The notes under the pieces were generated by a model. It saw nothing but the letters and a program-made list of their open reading frames with translations, did no database searches and was not told the origin of the DNA. 64,000 bases of DNA from Calliopsis andreniformis (lineage: Eukaryota; Arthropoda; Insecta; Hymenoptera; Andrenidae): the NCBI RefSeq assembly GCF_051401765.1, contig NW_027480429.1:11660157-11724156 (forward strand). The letters run 5' to 3'. A program made the translations under genes and the position numbers. This document shows positions 9,391 to 23,348 of this stretch, piece after piece. The first letter of the stretch is position 1. Every line of letters starts with the position of its first letter.

Positions 9391-11474
9391 CATCACTCTA
9401 GGGCGTTGCTCCACCAGATCGAATAGTTAGGGCCTTAGAAGTCAACGCCAGAAGCATAAAATACAGAATAAATAAAACAGCTTTTCCATCGTATAAAACG
9501 AATAATTGCAACCAGTGTGGAAGTTATGGTCATTTCTACGTTCCCGGCAACCTAGGCTTCACTCTAGGGCGTTGCTCGACCAGATCGAATAGCTAGGGCC
9601 TTAGAAGTCAACGCCTGAAGTATAAAATACAATAAAAATGCAACAGTCTTTCCATCCTATAACAGGAATAACTGCAACCCGTGTGAAAGTGATGGTCATT
9701 TCTACGTTCCAGGCAACCTAGGATTCTCCCTAGGGCGTAGTTCCACCAGATAGAATAGTTAGGGCCTAAGAAGTCAACGCCAGAAGCTTAAAACGCTATA
9801 TAAATACAACAGCTTTTCCAACATATAAAACGGATAATTGCTACCAGTGTGAAAGTTATGGTCATTTCTACGTTCCGCGCAACCTAGGCTTCACCCAAGG
9901 GCGTTGTTCCACCAGATGGAATAGTTAGGGCATAAGAAGTCAACGCCAGAAGCATAAAATACGATATAAATACAACAGTTTTTCCATCGTATAAAACGAA
10001 TGATAGTAACCAGTGTGAAAGTTATGGTCATTTCTACGTTCCGGGCAACCTAGGCTTCACTCTAGGGCGTTGCACCAACAGATTGAATAGTTAGGGCCTT
10101 AGAAGTCAACGCACGAAGCATAAAATACAAAATAAATAGAACAGCTTTTCCATCGTATAAAACGAATAATTGCTACCGGTGTGAAAGTTATGGTCATTTC
10201 TCCGTTCCGGGCAACCCAGGCTTCACTCTAGGGCGTTGCTCCACCAGATCGAATAGTTAGGGCCTTAGAAGTCAACGCCAGAAGCATAAAATACAGAATA
10301 AATAAAACAGCTTTTCCATCGTATAAAACGAATAATTGCAACCAGTGTGAAAGTTATGGTCATTTCTACGTTCCGGGCAACATAGGCTTCACTCTAGGGC
10401 GTGGCGCCACCAGATCGAATAGTTAGGGCCTTAGAAGTCAACGCCAGAAGCATAAAATACGATATAAATACAACAGCTTTTCCATCGTATAAAACGAATA
10501 ATTGCAACCAGTGTGGAAGTTATGGTCATTTCTACGTTCCGGGCAACATAGGCTTCACTCTAGGGCGTCGCGCCACCAGATCGAATAGTTAGGGCCTTAG
10601 AAGTCAACGCCCGAAGCATAAAATACAAAATACATAAAACAGCTTTTCCATCGTATAAAACTAATAATTGCAACCAGTATGAAAGTTAACGTCATTTCTA
10701 CTTTCCGGGCAACATAGGCTTCACCCTTCGGCGTTGCACCAACAGATTGAATAGTTAGGGCCTTAGCAATCAACGCCCGAAGCATAAAATACAAAATAAA
10801 TAGAACAGTTTTTCCATCGTATAAAAAGAATAATTGCTACCGGTGTGAAAGTTATGGTCATTTCTCCGTTCCGGGCAACCTAGGCATCACTCTAGGGCGT
10901 TGCTCCACCAGATCGAATAGTTAGGGCCTTAGAAGTCAACGCCAGAAGCATAAAATACAGAATAAATAAAACAGCTTTTCCATCGTATAAAACGAATAAT
11001 TGCAACCAGTGTGGAAGTTATGGTCATTTCTACGTTCCCGGCAACCTAGGCTTCACTCTAGGGCGTTGCTCGACCAGATCGAATAGCTAGGGCCTTAGAA
11101 GTCAACGCCTGAAGTATAAAATACAATAAAAATGCAACAGTCTTTCCATCCTATAACAGGAATAACTGCAACCCGTGTGAAAGTGATGGTCATTTCTACG
11201 TTCCGGGCAACCTAGGCTTCACTCTAGGGCGTTGTTCCACCAGATGGAATAGCTACGGCCTCAGAAGTCAACGCCAGAAGCATAAAACACTATATAAATA
11301 CAACAGTCTTTCCATCATATAAAACGAATGATAGCAGCCAGTGTGAAGGTAATGGTCATTTCTACGTTCCAGGCAACTTAGGCGTCACCCTAGGGCGTTG
11401 CTCCACCACATCTAATAGCAACGGCCTTAGAAGTCAGCCCCAGATGAATAAAATACATAAAAGATGCTACAGCT
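9391..11474 (+). repeat. Patchwork satellite segment with 7-, 9-, 16- and 30-monomer offsets
   Basis: Several overlapping duplications meet here. 8907 returns at 10401 (+1494, 9 monomers). 10401 returns at 11563 (+1162, 7 monomers). About 8550-8900 returns at 11206-11556 (+2656, 16 monomers). About 9300-10800 returns at 14280-15780 (+4979, 30 monomers minus 1). The unusual join near 9812-9840, where a CCAACATATAAAACGGATAATTG start runs into CTACCAGTG, is repeated at about 14791-14820, which marks those two as copies of a single event. Confidence 0.78.
9646..9811 (+). repeat. Monomer subtype P (TATAACAGGAATAACTGC type)
   Basis: This subtype has TCCATCCTATAACAGG at its box and GTGTGAAAGTGATGG after it, and the preceding tail reads GAAGTATAAAATACAATAAA. 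It is 166 bp long. I count about 22 copies, near 9655, 11150, 12310, 14630, 16130, 19110, 23270, 24590, 25420, 27080, 31060, 33550, 34880, 40690, 43350, 46000, 47170, 48490, 50480, 53300, 56960 and 58280. The small dyad here reads TCCT (9655-9658), ATAAC, AGGA (9664-9667), so both arms changed together relative to TCGT/ACGA. Confidence 0.75.
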
Positions 11475-14240
11475 TTTCCATCGTATAAAACGAATAATTG
11501 CAACCAGTGTGAAAGTTATGGTCATTTCTACGTTCCGGGCAACATAGGCTTCACTCTAGGGCGTGGCGCCACCAGATCGAATAGTTAGGGCCTTAGAAGT
11601 CAACGCCAGAAGCATAAAATACGATATAAATACAACAGCTTTTCCATCGTATAAAACGAATAATTGCAACCAGTGTGGAAGTTATGGTCATTTCTACGTT
11701 CCGGGCAACATAGGCTTCACTCTAGGGCGTTGCGCCACCAGATCGAATAGTTAGGGCCTTAGAAGTCAACGCCCGAAGCATAAAATACAAAATACATAAA
11801 ACAGCTTTTCCATCGTATAAAACTAATAATTGCAACCAGTATGAAAGTTAACGTCATTTCTACTTTCCGGGCAACATAGGCTTCACCCTTCGGCGTTGCA
11901 CCAACAGATTGAATAGTTAGGGCCTTAGCAATCAACGCCCGAAGCATAAAATACAAAATAAATAGAACAGTTTTTCCATCGTATAAAAAGAATAATTGCT
12001 ACCGGTGTGAAAGTTATGGTCATTTCTCCGTTCCGGGCAACCTAGGCATCACTCTAGGGCGTTGCTCCACCAGATCGAATAGTTAGGGCCTTAGAAGTCA
12101 ACGCCAGAAGCATAAAATACAGAATAAATAAAACAGCTTTTCCATCGTATAAAACGAATAATTGCAACCAGTGTGGAAGTTATGGTCATTTCTACGTTCC
12201 CGGCAACCTAGGCTTCACTCTAGGGCGTTGCTCGACCAGATCGAATAGCTAGGGCCTTAGAAGTCAACGCCTGAAGTATAAAATACAATAAAAATGCAAC
12301 AGTCTTTCCATCCTATAACAGGAATAACTGCAACCCGTGTGAAAGTGATGGTCATTTCTACGTTCCAGGCAACCTAGGATTCTCCCTAGGGCGTAGTTCC
12401 ACCAGATAGAATAGTTAGGGCCTAAGAAGTCAACGCCAGAAGGTTAAAACGCTATATAAATACAACAGCTTTTCCAACATATAAAACGGATAATTGCAAC
12501 CAGGATGAAAGTAATGGTCATTTCTACTTTCCGGGCAACCTAGGTTTCACCCTAGGGCGTTGCTCCACCACATCTAATAGCAACGGCCTTAGAAGTCAAC
12601 CCCAGATGAATAAAATACATAAAAGATGCCACAGCTTTTCCATCGTATAAAACTAATAATTGCAACCAGTGTGAAAGTTATGGTCATTTCTACGTTCCGG
12701 GCAACATAGGCTTCACTCTAGGGCGTTGCGCCACCAGATCGAATAGTTAGGGCCTTAGATGTCAACGCCAGAAGCATAAAATACGATATAAATACAACAG
12801 TTTTTCCATCGTATAAAACGAATAATTGCTACCAGTGTGAAAGTTATGGTCATTTCTACGTTCCGCGCAACCTAGGCTTCACCCAAGGGCGTTGTTCCAC
12901 CAGATGGAATAGTTAGGGCATAAGAAGTCAACGCCAGAAGCATAAAATACGATATAAATACAACAGTTTTTCCATCGTATAAAACGAATGATAGTAACCA
13001 GTGTGAAAGTTATGGTCATTTCTACGTTCCGGGCAACCTAGGCTTCACTCTAGGGCGTTGCACCAACAGATTGAATAGTTAGGGCCTTAGAAGTCAACGC
13101 ACGAAGCATAAAATACAAAATAAATAGAACAGCTTTTCCATCGTATAAAACGAATAATTGCTACCGGTGTGAAAGTTATGGTCATTTCTCCGTTCCGGGC
13201 AACCCAGGCTTCACTCTAGGGCGTTGCTCCACCAGATCGAATAGTTAGGGCCTTAGAAGTCAACGCCAGAAGCATAAAATACAGAATAAATAAAACAGCT
13301 TTTCCATCGTATAAAACGAATAATTGCAACCAGTGTGGAAGTTATGGTCATTTCTACGTTCCGGGCAACCTAGGCTTCACTCTAGGGCGTTGGTCCACCA
13401 GATGGAATAGCTAGTGCCTAAGAAGACAACGCCAGAAGCATAAAACACTATATAAATACAACAGTTTTTCCATCATATAAAACGAATGATATCAACCAGT
13501 GTGAAAGTTATGGTCATTTCTACGTTCCGGGCAACATAGGCTTCACTCTAGGGCGTCGCGCCACCAGATCGAATAGTTAGGGCCTTAGAAGTCAACGCCC
13601 GAAGCATAAAATACAAAATACATAAAACAGCTTTTCCATCGTATAAAACTAATAATTGCAACCAGTATGAAAGTTAACGTCATTTCTACTTTCCGGGCAA
13701 CATAGGCTTCACCCTTCGGCGTTGCACCAACAGATTGAATAGTTAGGGCCTTAGCAATCAACGCCCGAAGCATAAAATACAAAATAAATAGAACAGTTTT
13801 TCCATCGTATAAAAAGAATAATTGCTACCGGTGTGAAAGTTATGGTCATTTCTCCGTTCCGGGCAACCTAGGCTTCACTCTAGGGCGTTGCTCCACCGGA
13901 TCGAATGGTTAGGGCCTTAGAAGTCAACGCCAGAAGCATAAAATACAAAATAAATAAAACAGTTTTTCCATCGCATAAAACGAATAATTGCTACCAGTGT
14001 GAAAGTTATGGTCATTTCTACGTTACGCGCAACCTAGGCTTCACTCTAGGGCGTTGCCCCACCAGATCGAATAGTTAGGGCCTTAGAAGTCAATGCCCGA
14101 AGCATAAAACACAAAATAAATAAAACAGCTTTTCCATCGCATAAAACGAATAATTGCAACCAGTATGAAAGTTAACGTCATTTCTACCTTCCGGGCAACA
14201 TAGGCTTCACCTTGGGCGTTGCACCAACAGATTTAATAGT
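11475..14240 (+). repeat. 2.77-kb satellite segment, copy 1 (spaced 3817 bp from copy 2)
   Basis: Landmarks at 11563, 11759, 13585 and 14212 return at 15380, 15576, 17402 and 18029, all +3817 bp (23 x 166 minus 1). The match starts near 11475, where the left flank is a K-type tail ending GATGCTACAG, and ends near 14240. There this copy switches to TTAGCAATCAACG, while copy 2 continues TTAGAAGTCAACG. Only scattered single-base differences were seen, for example GAAGGTTAAAACG near 12440 versus GAAGCTTAAAACG near 16257. Confidence 0.82.
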
Positions 14241-15291
14241 TAGGGCCTTAGCAATCAACGCCCGAAGCATAAAATACAAAATAAATAGAACAGTTTTTCC
14301 ATCGTATAAAAAGAATAATTGCTACCGGTGTGAAAGTTATGGTCATTTCTCCGTTCCGGGCAACCTAGGCATCACTCTAGGGCGTTGCTCCACCAGATCG
14401 AATAGTTAGGGCCTTAGAAGTCAACGCCAGAAGCATAAAATACAGAATAAATAAAACAGCTTTTCCATCGTATAAAACGAATAATTGCAACCAGTGTGGA
14501 AGTTATGGTCATTTCTACGTTCCCGGCAACCTAGGCTTCACTCTAGGGCGTTGCTCGACCAGATCGAATAGCTAGGGCCTTAGAAGTCAACGCCTGAAGT
14601 ATAAAATACAATAAAAATGCAACAGTCTTTCCATCCTATAACAGGAATAACTGCAACCCGTGTGAAAGTGATGGTCATTTCTACGTTCCAGGCAACCTAG
14701 GATTCTCCCTAGGGCGTAGTTCCACCAGATAGAATAGTTAGGGCCTAAGAAGTCAACGCCAGAAGCTTAAAACGCTATATAAATACAACAGCTTTTCCAA
14801 CATATAAAACGGATAATTGCTACCAGTGTGAAAGTTATGGTCATTTCTACGTTCCGCGCAACCTAGGCTTCACCCAAGGGCGTTGTTCCACCAGATGGAA
14901 TAGTTAGGGCATAAGAAGTCAACGCCAGAAGCATAAAATACGATATAAATACAACAGTTTTTCCATCGTATAAAACGAATGATAGTAACCAGTGTGAAAG
15001 TTATGGTCATTTCTACGTTCCGGGCAACCTAGGCTTCACTCTAGGGCGTTGCACCAACAGATTGAATAGTTAGGGCCTTAGAAGTCAACGCACGAAGCAT
15101 AAAATACAAAATAAATAGAACAGCTTTTCCATCGTATAAAACGAATAATTGCTACCGGTGTGAAAGTTATGGTCATTTCTCCGTTCCGGGCAACCCAGGC
15201 TTCACTCTAGGGCGTTGCTCCACCAGATCGAATAGTTAGGGCCTTAGAAGTCAACGCCAGAAGCATAAAATACAGAATAAATAAAACAGCT
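14241..15291 (+). repeat. Satellite segment copied from the 9.3-10.3 kb region
   Basis: It lies between the two copies of the 2.77-kb segment. It matches about 9262-10312 at a shift of 4979 bp (30 monomers minus 1), including the rare hybrid monomer join at about 14791-14820. The switch at 14233-14243 is a clean mid-monomer junction: AGATTTAATAG from one parent and CAATCAACG from the other, with TTAGGGCCTTAG shared. Confidence 0.78.
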
Positions 15292-18057
15292 TTTCCATCG
15301 TATAAAACGAATAATTGCAACCAGTGTGAAAGTTATGGTCATTTCTACGTTCCGGGCAACATAGGCTTCACTCTAGGGCGTGGCGCCACCAGATCGAATA
15401 GTTAGGGCCTTAGAAGTCAACGCCAGAAGCATAAAATGCGATATAAATACAACAGCTTTTCCATCGTATAAAACGAATAATTGCAACCAGTGTGGAAGTT
15501 ATGGTCATTTCTACGTTCCGGGCAACATAGGCTTCACTCTAGGGCGTCGCGCCACCAGATCGAATAGTTAGGGCCTTAGAAGTCAACGCCCGAAGCATAA
15601 AATACAAAATACATAAAACAGCTTTTCCATCGTATAAAACTAATAATTGCAACCAGTATGAAAGTTAACGTCATTTCTACTTTCCGGGCAACATAGGCTT
15701 CACCCTTCGGCGTTGCACCAACAGATTGAATAGTTAGGGCCTTAGCAATCAACGCCCGAAGCATAAAATACAAAATAAATAGAACAGTTTTTCCATCGTA
15801 TAAAAAGAATAATTGCTACCGGTGTGAAAGTTATGGTCATTTCTCCGTTCCGGGCAACCTAGGCATCACTCTAGGGCGTTGCTCCACCAGATCGAATAGT
15901 TAGGGCCTTAGAAGTCAACGCCAGAAGCATAAAATACAGAATAAATAAAACAGCTTTTCCATCGTATAAAACGAATAATTGCAACCAGTGTGGAAGTTAT
16001 GGTCATTTCTACGTTCCCGGCAACCTAGGCTTCACTCTAGGGCGTTGCTCGACCAGATCGAATAGCTAGGGCCTTAGAAGTCAACGCCTGAAGTATAAAA
16101 TACAATAAAAATGCAACAGTCTTTCCATCCTATAACAGGAATAACTGCAACCCGTGTGAAAGTGATGGTCATTTCTACGTTCCAGGCAACCTAGGATTCT
16201 CCCTAGGGCGTAGTTCCACCAGATAGAATAGTTAGGGCCTAAGAAGTCAACGCCAGAAGCTTAAAACGCTATATAAATACAACAGCTTTTCCAACATATA
16301 AAACGGATAATTGCAACCAGGATGAAAGTAATGGTCATTTCTACTTTCCGGGCAACCTAGGTTTCACCCTAGGGCGTTGCTCCACCACATCTAATAGCAA
16401 CGGCCTTAGAAGTCAACCCCAGATGAATAAAATACATAAAAGATGCCACAGCTTTTCCATCGTATAAAACTAATAATTGCAACCAGTGTGAAAGTTATGG
16501 TCATTTCTACGTTCCGGGCAACATAGGCTTCACTCTAGGGCGTTGCGCCACCAGATCGAATAGTTAGGGCCTTAGATGTCAACGCCAGAAGCATAAAATA
16601 CGATATAAATACAACAGTTTTTCCATCGTATAAAACGAATAATTGCTACCAGTGTGAAAGTTATGGTCATTTCTACGTTCCGCGCAACCTAGGCTTCACC
16701 CAAGGGCGTTGTTCCACCAGATGGAATAGTTAGGGCATAAGAAGTCAACGCCAGAAGCATAAAATACGATATAAATACAACAGTTTTTCCATCGTATAAA
16801 ACGAATGATAGTAACCAGTGTGAAAGTTATGGTCATTTCTACGTTCCGGGCAACCTAGGCTTCACTCTAGGGCGTTGCACCAACAGATTGAATAGTTAGG
16901 GCCTTAGAAGTCAACGCACGAAGCATAAAATACAAAATAAATAGAACAGCTTTTCCATCGTATAAAACGAATAATTGCTACCGGTGTGAAAGTTATGGTC
17001 ATTTCTCCGTTCCGGGCAACCCAGGCTTCACTCTAGGGCGTTGCTCCACCAGATCGAATAGTTAGGGCCTTAGAAGTCAACGCCAGAAGCATAAAATACA
17101 GAATAAATAAAACAGCTTTTCCATCGTATAAAACGAATAATTGCAACCAGTGTGGAAGTTATGGTCATTTCTACGTTCCGGGCAACCTAGGCTTCACTCT
17201 AGGGCGTTGGTCCACCAGATGGAATAGCTAGTGCCTAAGAAGACAACGCCAGAAGCATAAAACACTATATAAATACAACAGTTTTTCCATCATATAAAAC
17301 GAATGATATCAACCAGTGTGAAAGTTATGGTCATTTCTACGTTCCGGGCAACATAGGCTTCACTCTAGGGCGTCGCGCCACCAGATCGAATAGTTAGGGC
17401 CTTAGAAGTCAACGCCCGAAGCATAAAATACAAAATACATAAAACAGCTTTTCCATCGTATAAAACTAATAATTGCAACCAGTATGAAAGTTAACGTCAT
17501 TTCTACTTTCCGGGCAACATAGGCTTCACCCTTCGGCGTTGCACCAACAGATTGAATAGTTAGGGCCTTAGCAATCAACGCCCGAAGCATAAAATACAAA
17601 ATAAATAGAACAGTTTTTCCATCGTATAAAAAGAATAATTGCTACCGGTGTGAAAGTTATGGTCATTTCTCCGTTCCGGGCAACCTAGGCTTCACTCTAG
17701 GGCGTTGCTCCACCGGATCGAATGGTTAGGGCCTTAGAAGTCAACGCCAGAAGCATAAAATACAAAATAAATAAAACAGTTTTTCCATCGCATAAAACGA
17801 ATAATTGCTACCAGTGTGAAAGTTATGGTCATTTCTACGTTACGCGCAACCTAGGCTTCACTCTAGGGCGTTGCCCCACCAGATCGAATAGTTAGGGCCT
17901 TAGAAGTCAATGCCCGAAGCATAAAACACAAAATAAATAAAACAGCTTTTCCATCGCATAAAACGAATAATTGCAACCAGTATGAAAGTTAACGTCATTT
18001 CTACCTTCCGGGCAACATAGGCTTCACCTTGGGCGTTGCACCAACAGATTTAATAGT
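15292..18057 (+). repeat. 2.77-kb satellite segment, copy 2
   Basis: It matches 11475-14240 at +3817 bp. At the right edge it continues into the monomer order of the 14-mer unit (landmark at 18029 equals 3093, 5416 and 7573), whereas copy 1 was cut by the switch at 14240. The two copies plus the intervening segment make an apparent 23-monomer period that is really composite. Confidence 0.82.
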
Positions 18058-19345
18058 TAGGGCCTTAGAAGTCAACGCCCGAAGCATGAAATACAAAATA
18101 AATAGAACAGTTTTTCCATCGTATAAAACGAATAATTGCAACCAGTGTGAAGGTAATGGTCATTTCTACGTTCCGGGGAACTTAGGTGTCACCCTAGGGC
18201 GTTGCTCCACCACATCTAATAGCAACGGCCTTAGAAGTCAACCCCAGATGAATAAAATACATAAAAGATGCCACAGCTTTTCCATCGTATAAAACTAATA
18301 ATTGCAACCAGTGTGAAAGTTATGGTCATTTCTACGTTCCGGGCAACCTAGGCTTCACTCTAGGGCGTTGCGCCACCAGATCGAATAGTTAGGGCCTTAG
18401 ATGTCAACGCCAGAAGCATAAAATACGATATAAATACAACAGTTTTTCCATCGTATAAAACGAATAATTGCTACCAGTGTGAAAGTTATGGTCATTTCTA
18501 CGTTCCGCGCAACCTAGGCTTCACCCAAGGGCGTTGTTCCACCAGATGGAATAGTTAGGGCATAAGAAGTCAATTCCAGAAGCATAAAATACGATATAAA
18601 TACAACAGTTTTTCCATCGTATAAAACGAATGATAGTAACCAGTGTGAAAGTTATGGTCATTTCTACGTTCCGGGCAACCTAGGCTTCACTCTAGGGCGT
18701 TGCACCAACAGATTGAATAGTTAGGGCCTTAGAAGTCAACGCACGAAGCATAAAATACAAAATAAATAGAACAGCTTTTCCATCGTATAAAACGAATAAT
18801 TGCTACCGGTGTGAAAGTTATGGTCATTTCTCCGTTCCGGGCAACGCAGGCTTCACTCTAGGGCGTTGCTCCACCAGATCGAATAGTTAGGGCCTTAGAA
18901 GTCAACGCCAGAAGCATAAAATACAGAATAAATAAAACAGCTTTTCCATCGTATAAAACGAATAATTGCAACCAGTGTGGAAGTTATGGTCATTTCTACG
19001 TTCCCGGCAACCTAGGCTTCACTCTAGGGCGTTGCTCGACCAGATCGAATAGCTAGGGCCTTAGAAGTCAACGCCTGAAGTATAAAATACAATAAAAATG
19101 CAACAGTCTTTCCATCCTATAACAGGAATAACTGCAACCCGTGTGAAAGTGATGGTCATTTCTACGTTCCAGGCAACCTAGGATTCTCCCTAGGGCGTAG
19201 TTCCACCAGATAGAATAGTTAGGGCCTAAGAAGTCAACGCCAGAAGCTTAAAACGCTATATAAATACAACAGCTTTTCCAACATATAAAACGGATAATTG
19301 CAACCAGGATGAAAGTAATGGTCATTTCTACTTTCCGGGCAACCT
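18058..19345 (+). repeat. Satellite junction block: 14-mer-type then P-type order
   Basis: 18029 to about 18900 follows the order of 3093-3965 (shift 14936). About 18950-19335 follows 9470-9850 and 16000-16320 (P-type monomer and the CCAACATATAAAACGG monomer). At about 19345 the sequence changes to TTTCACACTGGGGCG, which begins the more diverged domain. Confidence 0.72.
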
Positions 19346-22300
19346 AGGTTTCACACTGGGGCGTTGCTCCAACAGATTGAATAGTTAGGGCCTTAGAAGT
19401 CAATGCCCGAAGCATAAAATACAATATAAATACAACAGTTTTTCCATCGTATAAAACGAATAATTGCAACCAGTATGAAAGTTATCGTCATTTCTACTTT
19501 CCGGGCAACCTAGGCTTCACCCTAGGGCGTTGCACCAACAGATTGAATAGTTAGGGCCTTAGAAGTCAACGCCCGAAGCATAAAATACAAAATAAACAGA
19601 ACAGTTTTTCCATCGTATAAAACGAATAATTGCTACCGGTGTGAAATTTATGGTGATTTCTCCTTCCCGGGCAACTCAGGCTTCACTCTAGGGCATTGCT
19701 CCACCAGATCGAATAGTTAGGGCCGTAGAAGTCAACGCCAGAAGCATAAAATACAAAATAAATAAAACAGTCTTTCCATCGTATAAAACGAATAATTGCT
19801 ACCAGTATGAAAGTTATGGTCATTGCTACGTTCCGCGCAACCTAGGCTTCACCCAAGGGCGTTGTTCCACCGGATGGAATAGTTAGGGCCTAAGAAGTCA
19901 ACGCCAGGAGCATAAAATACGATATAAATACAACAGTTTTTCCATCGTATAAAACGAATGATAGTAACCAGTGTGAAAGTTATGGTCATTTCTACGTTCC
20001 GGGCAACCTAGGCTTCACTCTAGGGCGTTGCTCCACCGGATCGATAGGTTAGGGCCTTAGAAGTCAACGCCAGAAGCATAAAATACAAAATAAATAAAAC
20101 AGTTTTTCCATCGTATAAAACGAATAATTGCAACCAGTATGAAAGTTAACGTCATTTCTACTTTCCGGGCAACATAGGCTTCACCCTTGGGCGTTGCACC
20201 AACAGATTGAATAGTTAGGGCCTTAGCAATCAACGCCCGAAGCATAAAATACAAAGTAAATAGAACAGTTTTTCCATCGTATAAAAAGAATAATTGCTAC
20301 CGGTGTGAAAGTTATGGTCATTTCTCCGTTCCGGGCAACCTAGGCTTCACTCTAGGGCGTTGCTCCACCGGATCGAATGGTTAGGGCCTTAGAAGTCAAC
20401 GCCAGTAGCATAAAATACAAAATAAATAAAAGAGTTTTTCCATCGTATAAAACGAATAATTGCTACCAGTGTGAAAGTTATGGTCATTTCTACGTTACGC
20501 GCATCCTAGGCTTCACCCGAGGGCGTTGCTCCACCAGATCGAATAGTTAGGGCCTTAGAAGTCAATGCCCGAAGCATAAAACACAAAATAAATAAAACAG
20601 CTTTTCCATCGCATAAAACGAATAATTGCAACCAGTATGAAAGTTAACGTTATTTCTACCTTCCGGGCAACATAGGCTTCACCTTGGGCGTTGCACCAAC
20701 AGATTTAATAGTTAGGGCCTTAGAAGTCAACGCCCGAAGCATGAAATACAAAATAAATACAACAGTCTTTCCATCGTATAAAACGAATAATTGCAACCAG
20801 TATGAAAGTTAACGTCATTTCTACTTTCCGGGCAACCTAGGCTTGGCGCTAGGGCGTTGCCGCAACAGATTGAATAGTTAGGGCCATAGAAGTCAACGCC
20901 AGAAACATCAAATACAATATAAATACAACAGTTTTTCCATCGTATAAAACGAATAATTGCAACCAGTATGAAAGTTATGGTCATTTCTATTTTCCGGGCA
21001 ACCTAGGCTTCACCCTAGGGCGTTGCTTCAACAGATTGAATAGTTAGGGCCTTAGAAGTCAACGCCCGAAGCATAAAATACAAAATAAATAGAACAGTTT
21101 TTCCATCGTATAAAACGAATAATTGCAACCAGTGTGAAGGTAATGGTCATTTCTACGTTCCGGGGAACTTAGGCGTCACTCTAGGGCGTTGCTCCACCAC
21201 ATCTAATAGTAGCGGCCTTAGAAGTCAACCCCAGATGAATAAAATACATAAAAGATGCCACAGCTTTTCCATCGTATAAAACTAATAATTGCAACCAGTG
21301 TGAAAGTTATGGTCATTTCTACGTTCCGGGCAACCTAGGCTTCACTCTAGGGCGTTGCGCCACCAGATCGAATAGTTAGGGCCTTAGAAGTCAACGCCAG
21401 AAGCATAAAATACGATATAAATACAACAGTTTTTCCATCGTATAAAACGAATAATTGCTACCAGTGTGAAAGTTATGGTCATTTCTACGTTACGCGCAAC
21501 CTAGGCTTCACCCGAGGGCGTTGATCCACCAGATGGAATAGTTAGGGCCTAAGAGTTCAACGCCAGAATCATAAAATACGATATAAATACAACAGCTTTT
21601 CCATCGTATAAAACGAATAATTGCAACCAGTGTGGAAGTTATGGTCATTTCTACGTTCCGGGCAACCTAGGCTTCACTCTAGGGCGTTGTTCCACCAGAT
21701 GCAATAGTTAGGGCCTAAGAAGTCAACGCCAGAAGCATAAAACACTATATAAATACAACAGTTTTTCCATCATATAAAACGAATAATTGCAACCAGGATG
21801 AAAGTTATTCTTCATTTCTACTTTCCGGGCAACCTAGGCTTCACCCTAGGGCGTTGCTCCAACAGATTGAGTAGCTAGGGCCTTAGAAGTCAATGCCCGA
21901 AGCATAAAATACAATATAAATACAACAGTTTTTCCATCGTATAAAACGAATAATTGAAACCAGTATGAAAGCTAACGTCATTTCTACTTTCCGGGCTACC
22001 TAGGCTTCACCCTAGAGCGTTGCACCAACAGATTGAATAGTTAGGGCCTTAGAAGCCAACGCCAGAAGCATAAAGTACAATAAAGATGCAAAAGTTTTTC
22101 CATCGTATAACAGGAATAACTGCAGACAGTGTGAAAGTTATGGTCATTTCTACGTTCCGGGCAACCTCGGCTTCACTCTAGGGCGTTGCGGCACCAGATC
22201 GAATAGTTAGGGCCTTAGAAATCAACGCCCGAAGCATAAAATACAAAATAAATAATACAGTTTTTCCATCGTATAAAACGAATAATTGCAACCAGTGTGG

Positions 22301-22844
22301 AAGTTATGGTCATTTCTACGTTCCGGGCAACCTAGACTTCACTCTAGGGCGTTCCTCCACCAGATCGAATAGTTAGGGCCTAAGAAGTCAACGGCAGAAG
22401 CATAAAACACTATATAAATACAACAGTTTTTCCATCATATAAAACGAATGATAGCAACCAGTGTGAAAGTTATGGTCATTTCTACGTTCCGGGCAACATA
22501 GGCTTCACTCTAGGGCGTCGCGCTACCAGATCGAATAGTTAGGGCCTTAGAAGTCAACGCCCGAAGCATAAAATACAAAATACATAAAACAGCTTTTCCA
22601 TCGTATAAAACGAATAATTGCAACCAGTATGAAAGTTAACGTCATTTCTACTTTCCGGGCAACATAGGCTTCACCCTTGGGCGTTGCACCAACAGATTGA
22701 ATAGTTAGGGCCTTAGCAATCAACGCCCGAAGCATAAAATACAAAGTAAATAGAACAGTTTTTCCATCGTATAAAAAGAATAATTGCTACCGGTGTGAAA
22801 GTTATGGTCATTTCTCCGTTCCGGGCAACCTAGGCTTCACTCTA

Positions 22845-23348
22845 GGGCGTTGCTCCACCAGATCGAATAGTTAGGGCCTTAGAAGTCAACGCCAGAAGCA
22901 TAAAATACAGAATAAATAAAACAGTTTTTCCATCGTACAAAACGAATAATTGCTACCAGTGTGAACGTTATGGTCATTTCTACGTTCCGCGCAACCTAGG
23001 CTTCACTCTAGGGCGTTGCTCCACCAGATCGAATGGCTAGGTGCTTAGAAGTCAACGCCAGAAGCATAAAATACGATATAAATACAACAGCTTTTCCATC
23101 GTATAAAACGAATAATTGCAACCAGAGTGGAAGTTATGGTCATTTCTACGTTCCCGGCAACCTAGGCTTCACTCTAGGGCGTTGCTCGACCCCGATCGAA
23201 TAGCTAGGGCCTTAGAAGTCAACGCCTGAAGTATAAAATACAATAAAAATGCAACAGTCTTTCCATCCTATAACAGGAATAACTGCAACCCGTGTGAAAG
23301 TGATGGTCATTTCTACGTTCCAGGCAACCTAGGATTCACCCTAGGGCG
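22845..23348 (+). repeat. Local segmental duplication, copy 1 (partner 24174-24677)
   Basis: Three monomers match 24174-24677 at a shift of 1329 bp (8 x 166 plus 1). Shared diagnostic marks are CATCGTACAAAACG near 22933 and 24262, GTGTGAACGTTATGG, AATGGCTAGGTGCTTAG, and a one-base insertion giving CGACCCCGATCG near 23190 and 24517. That insertion explains the extra base in the offset. The flanks differ (GTAGTTCC against GTTGTTCC at the right end). Confidence 0.8.
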
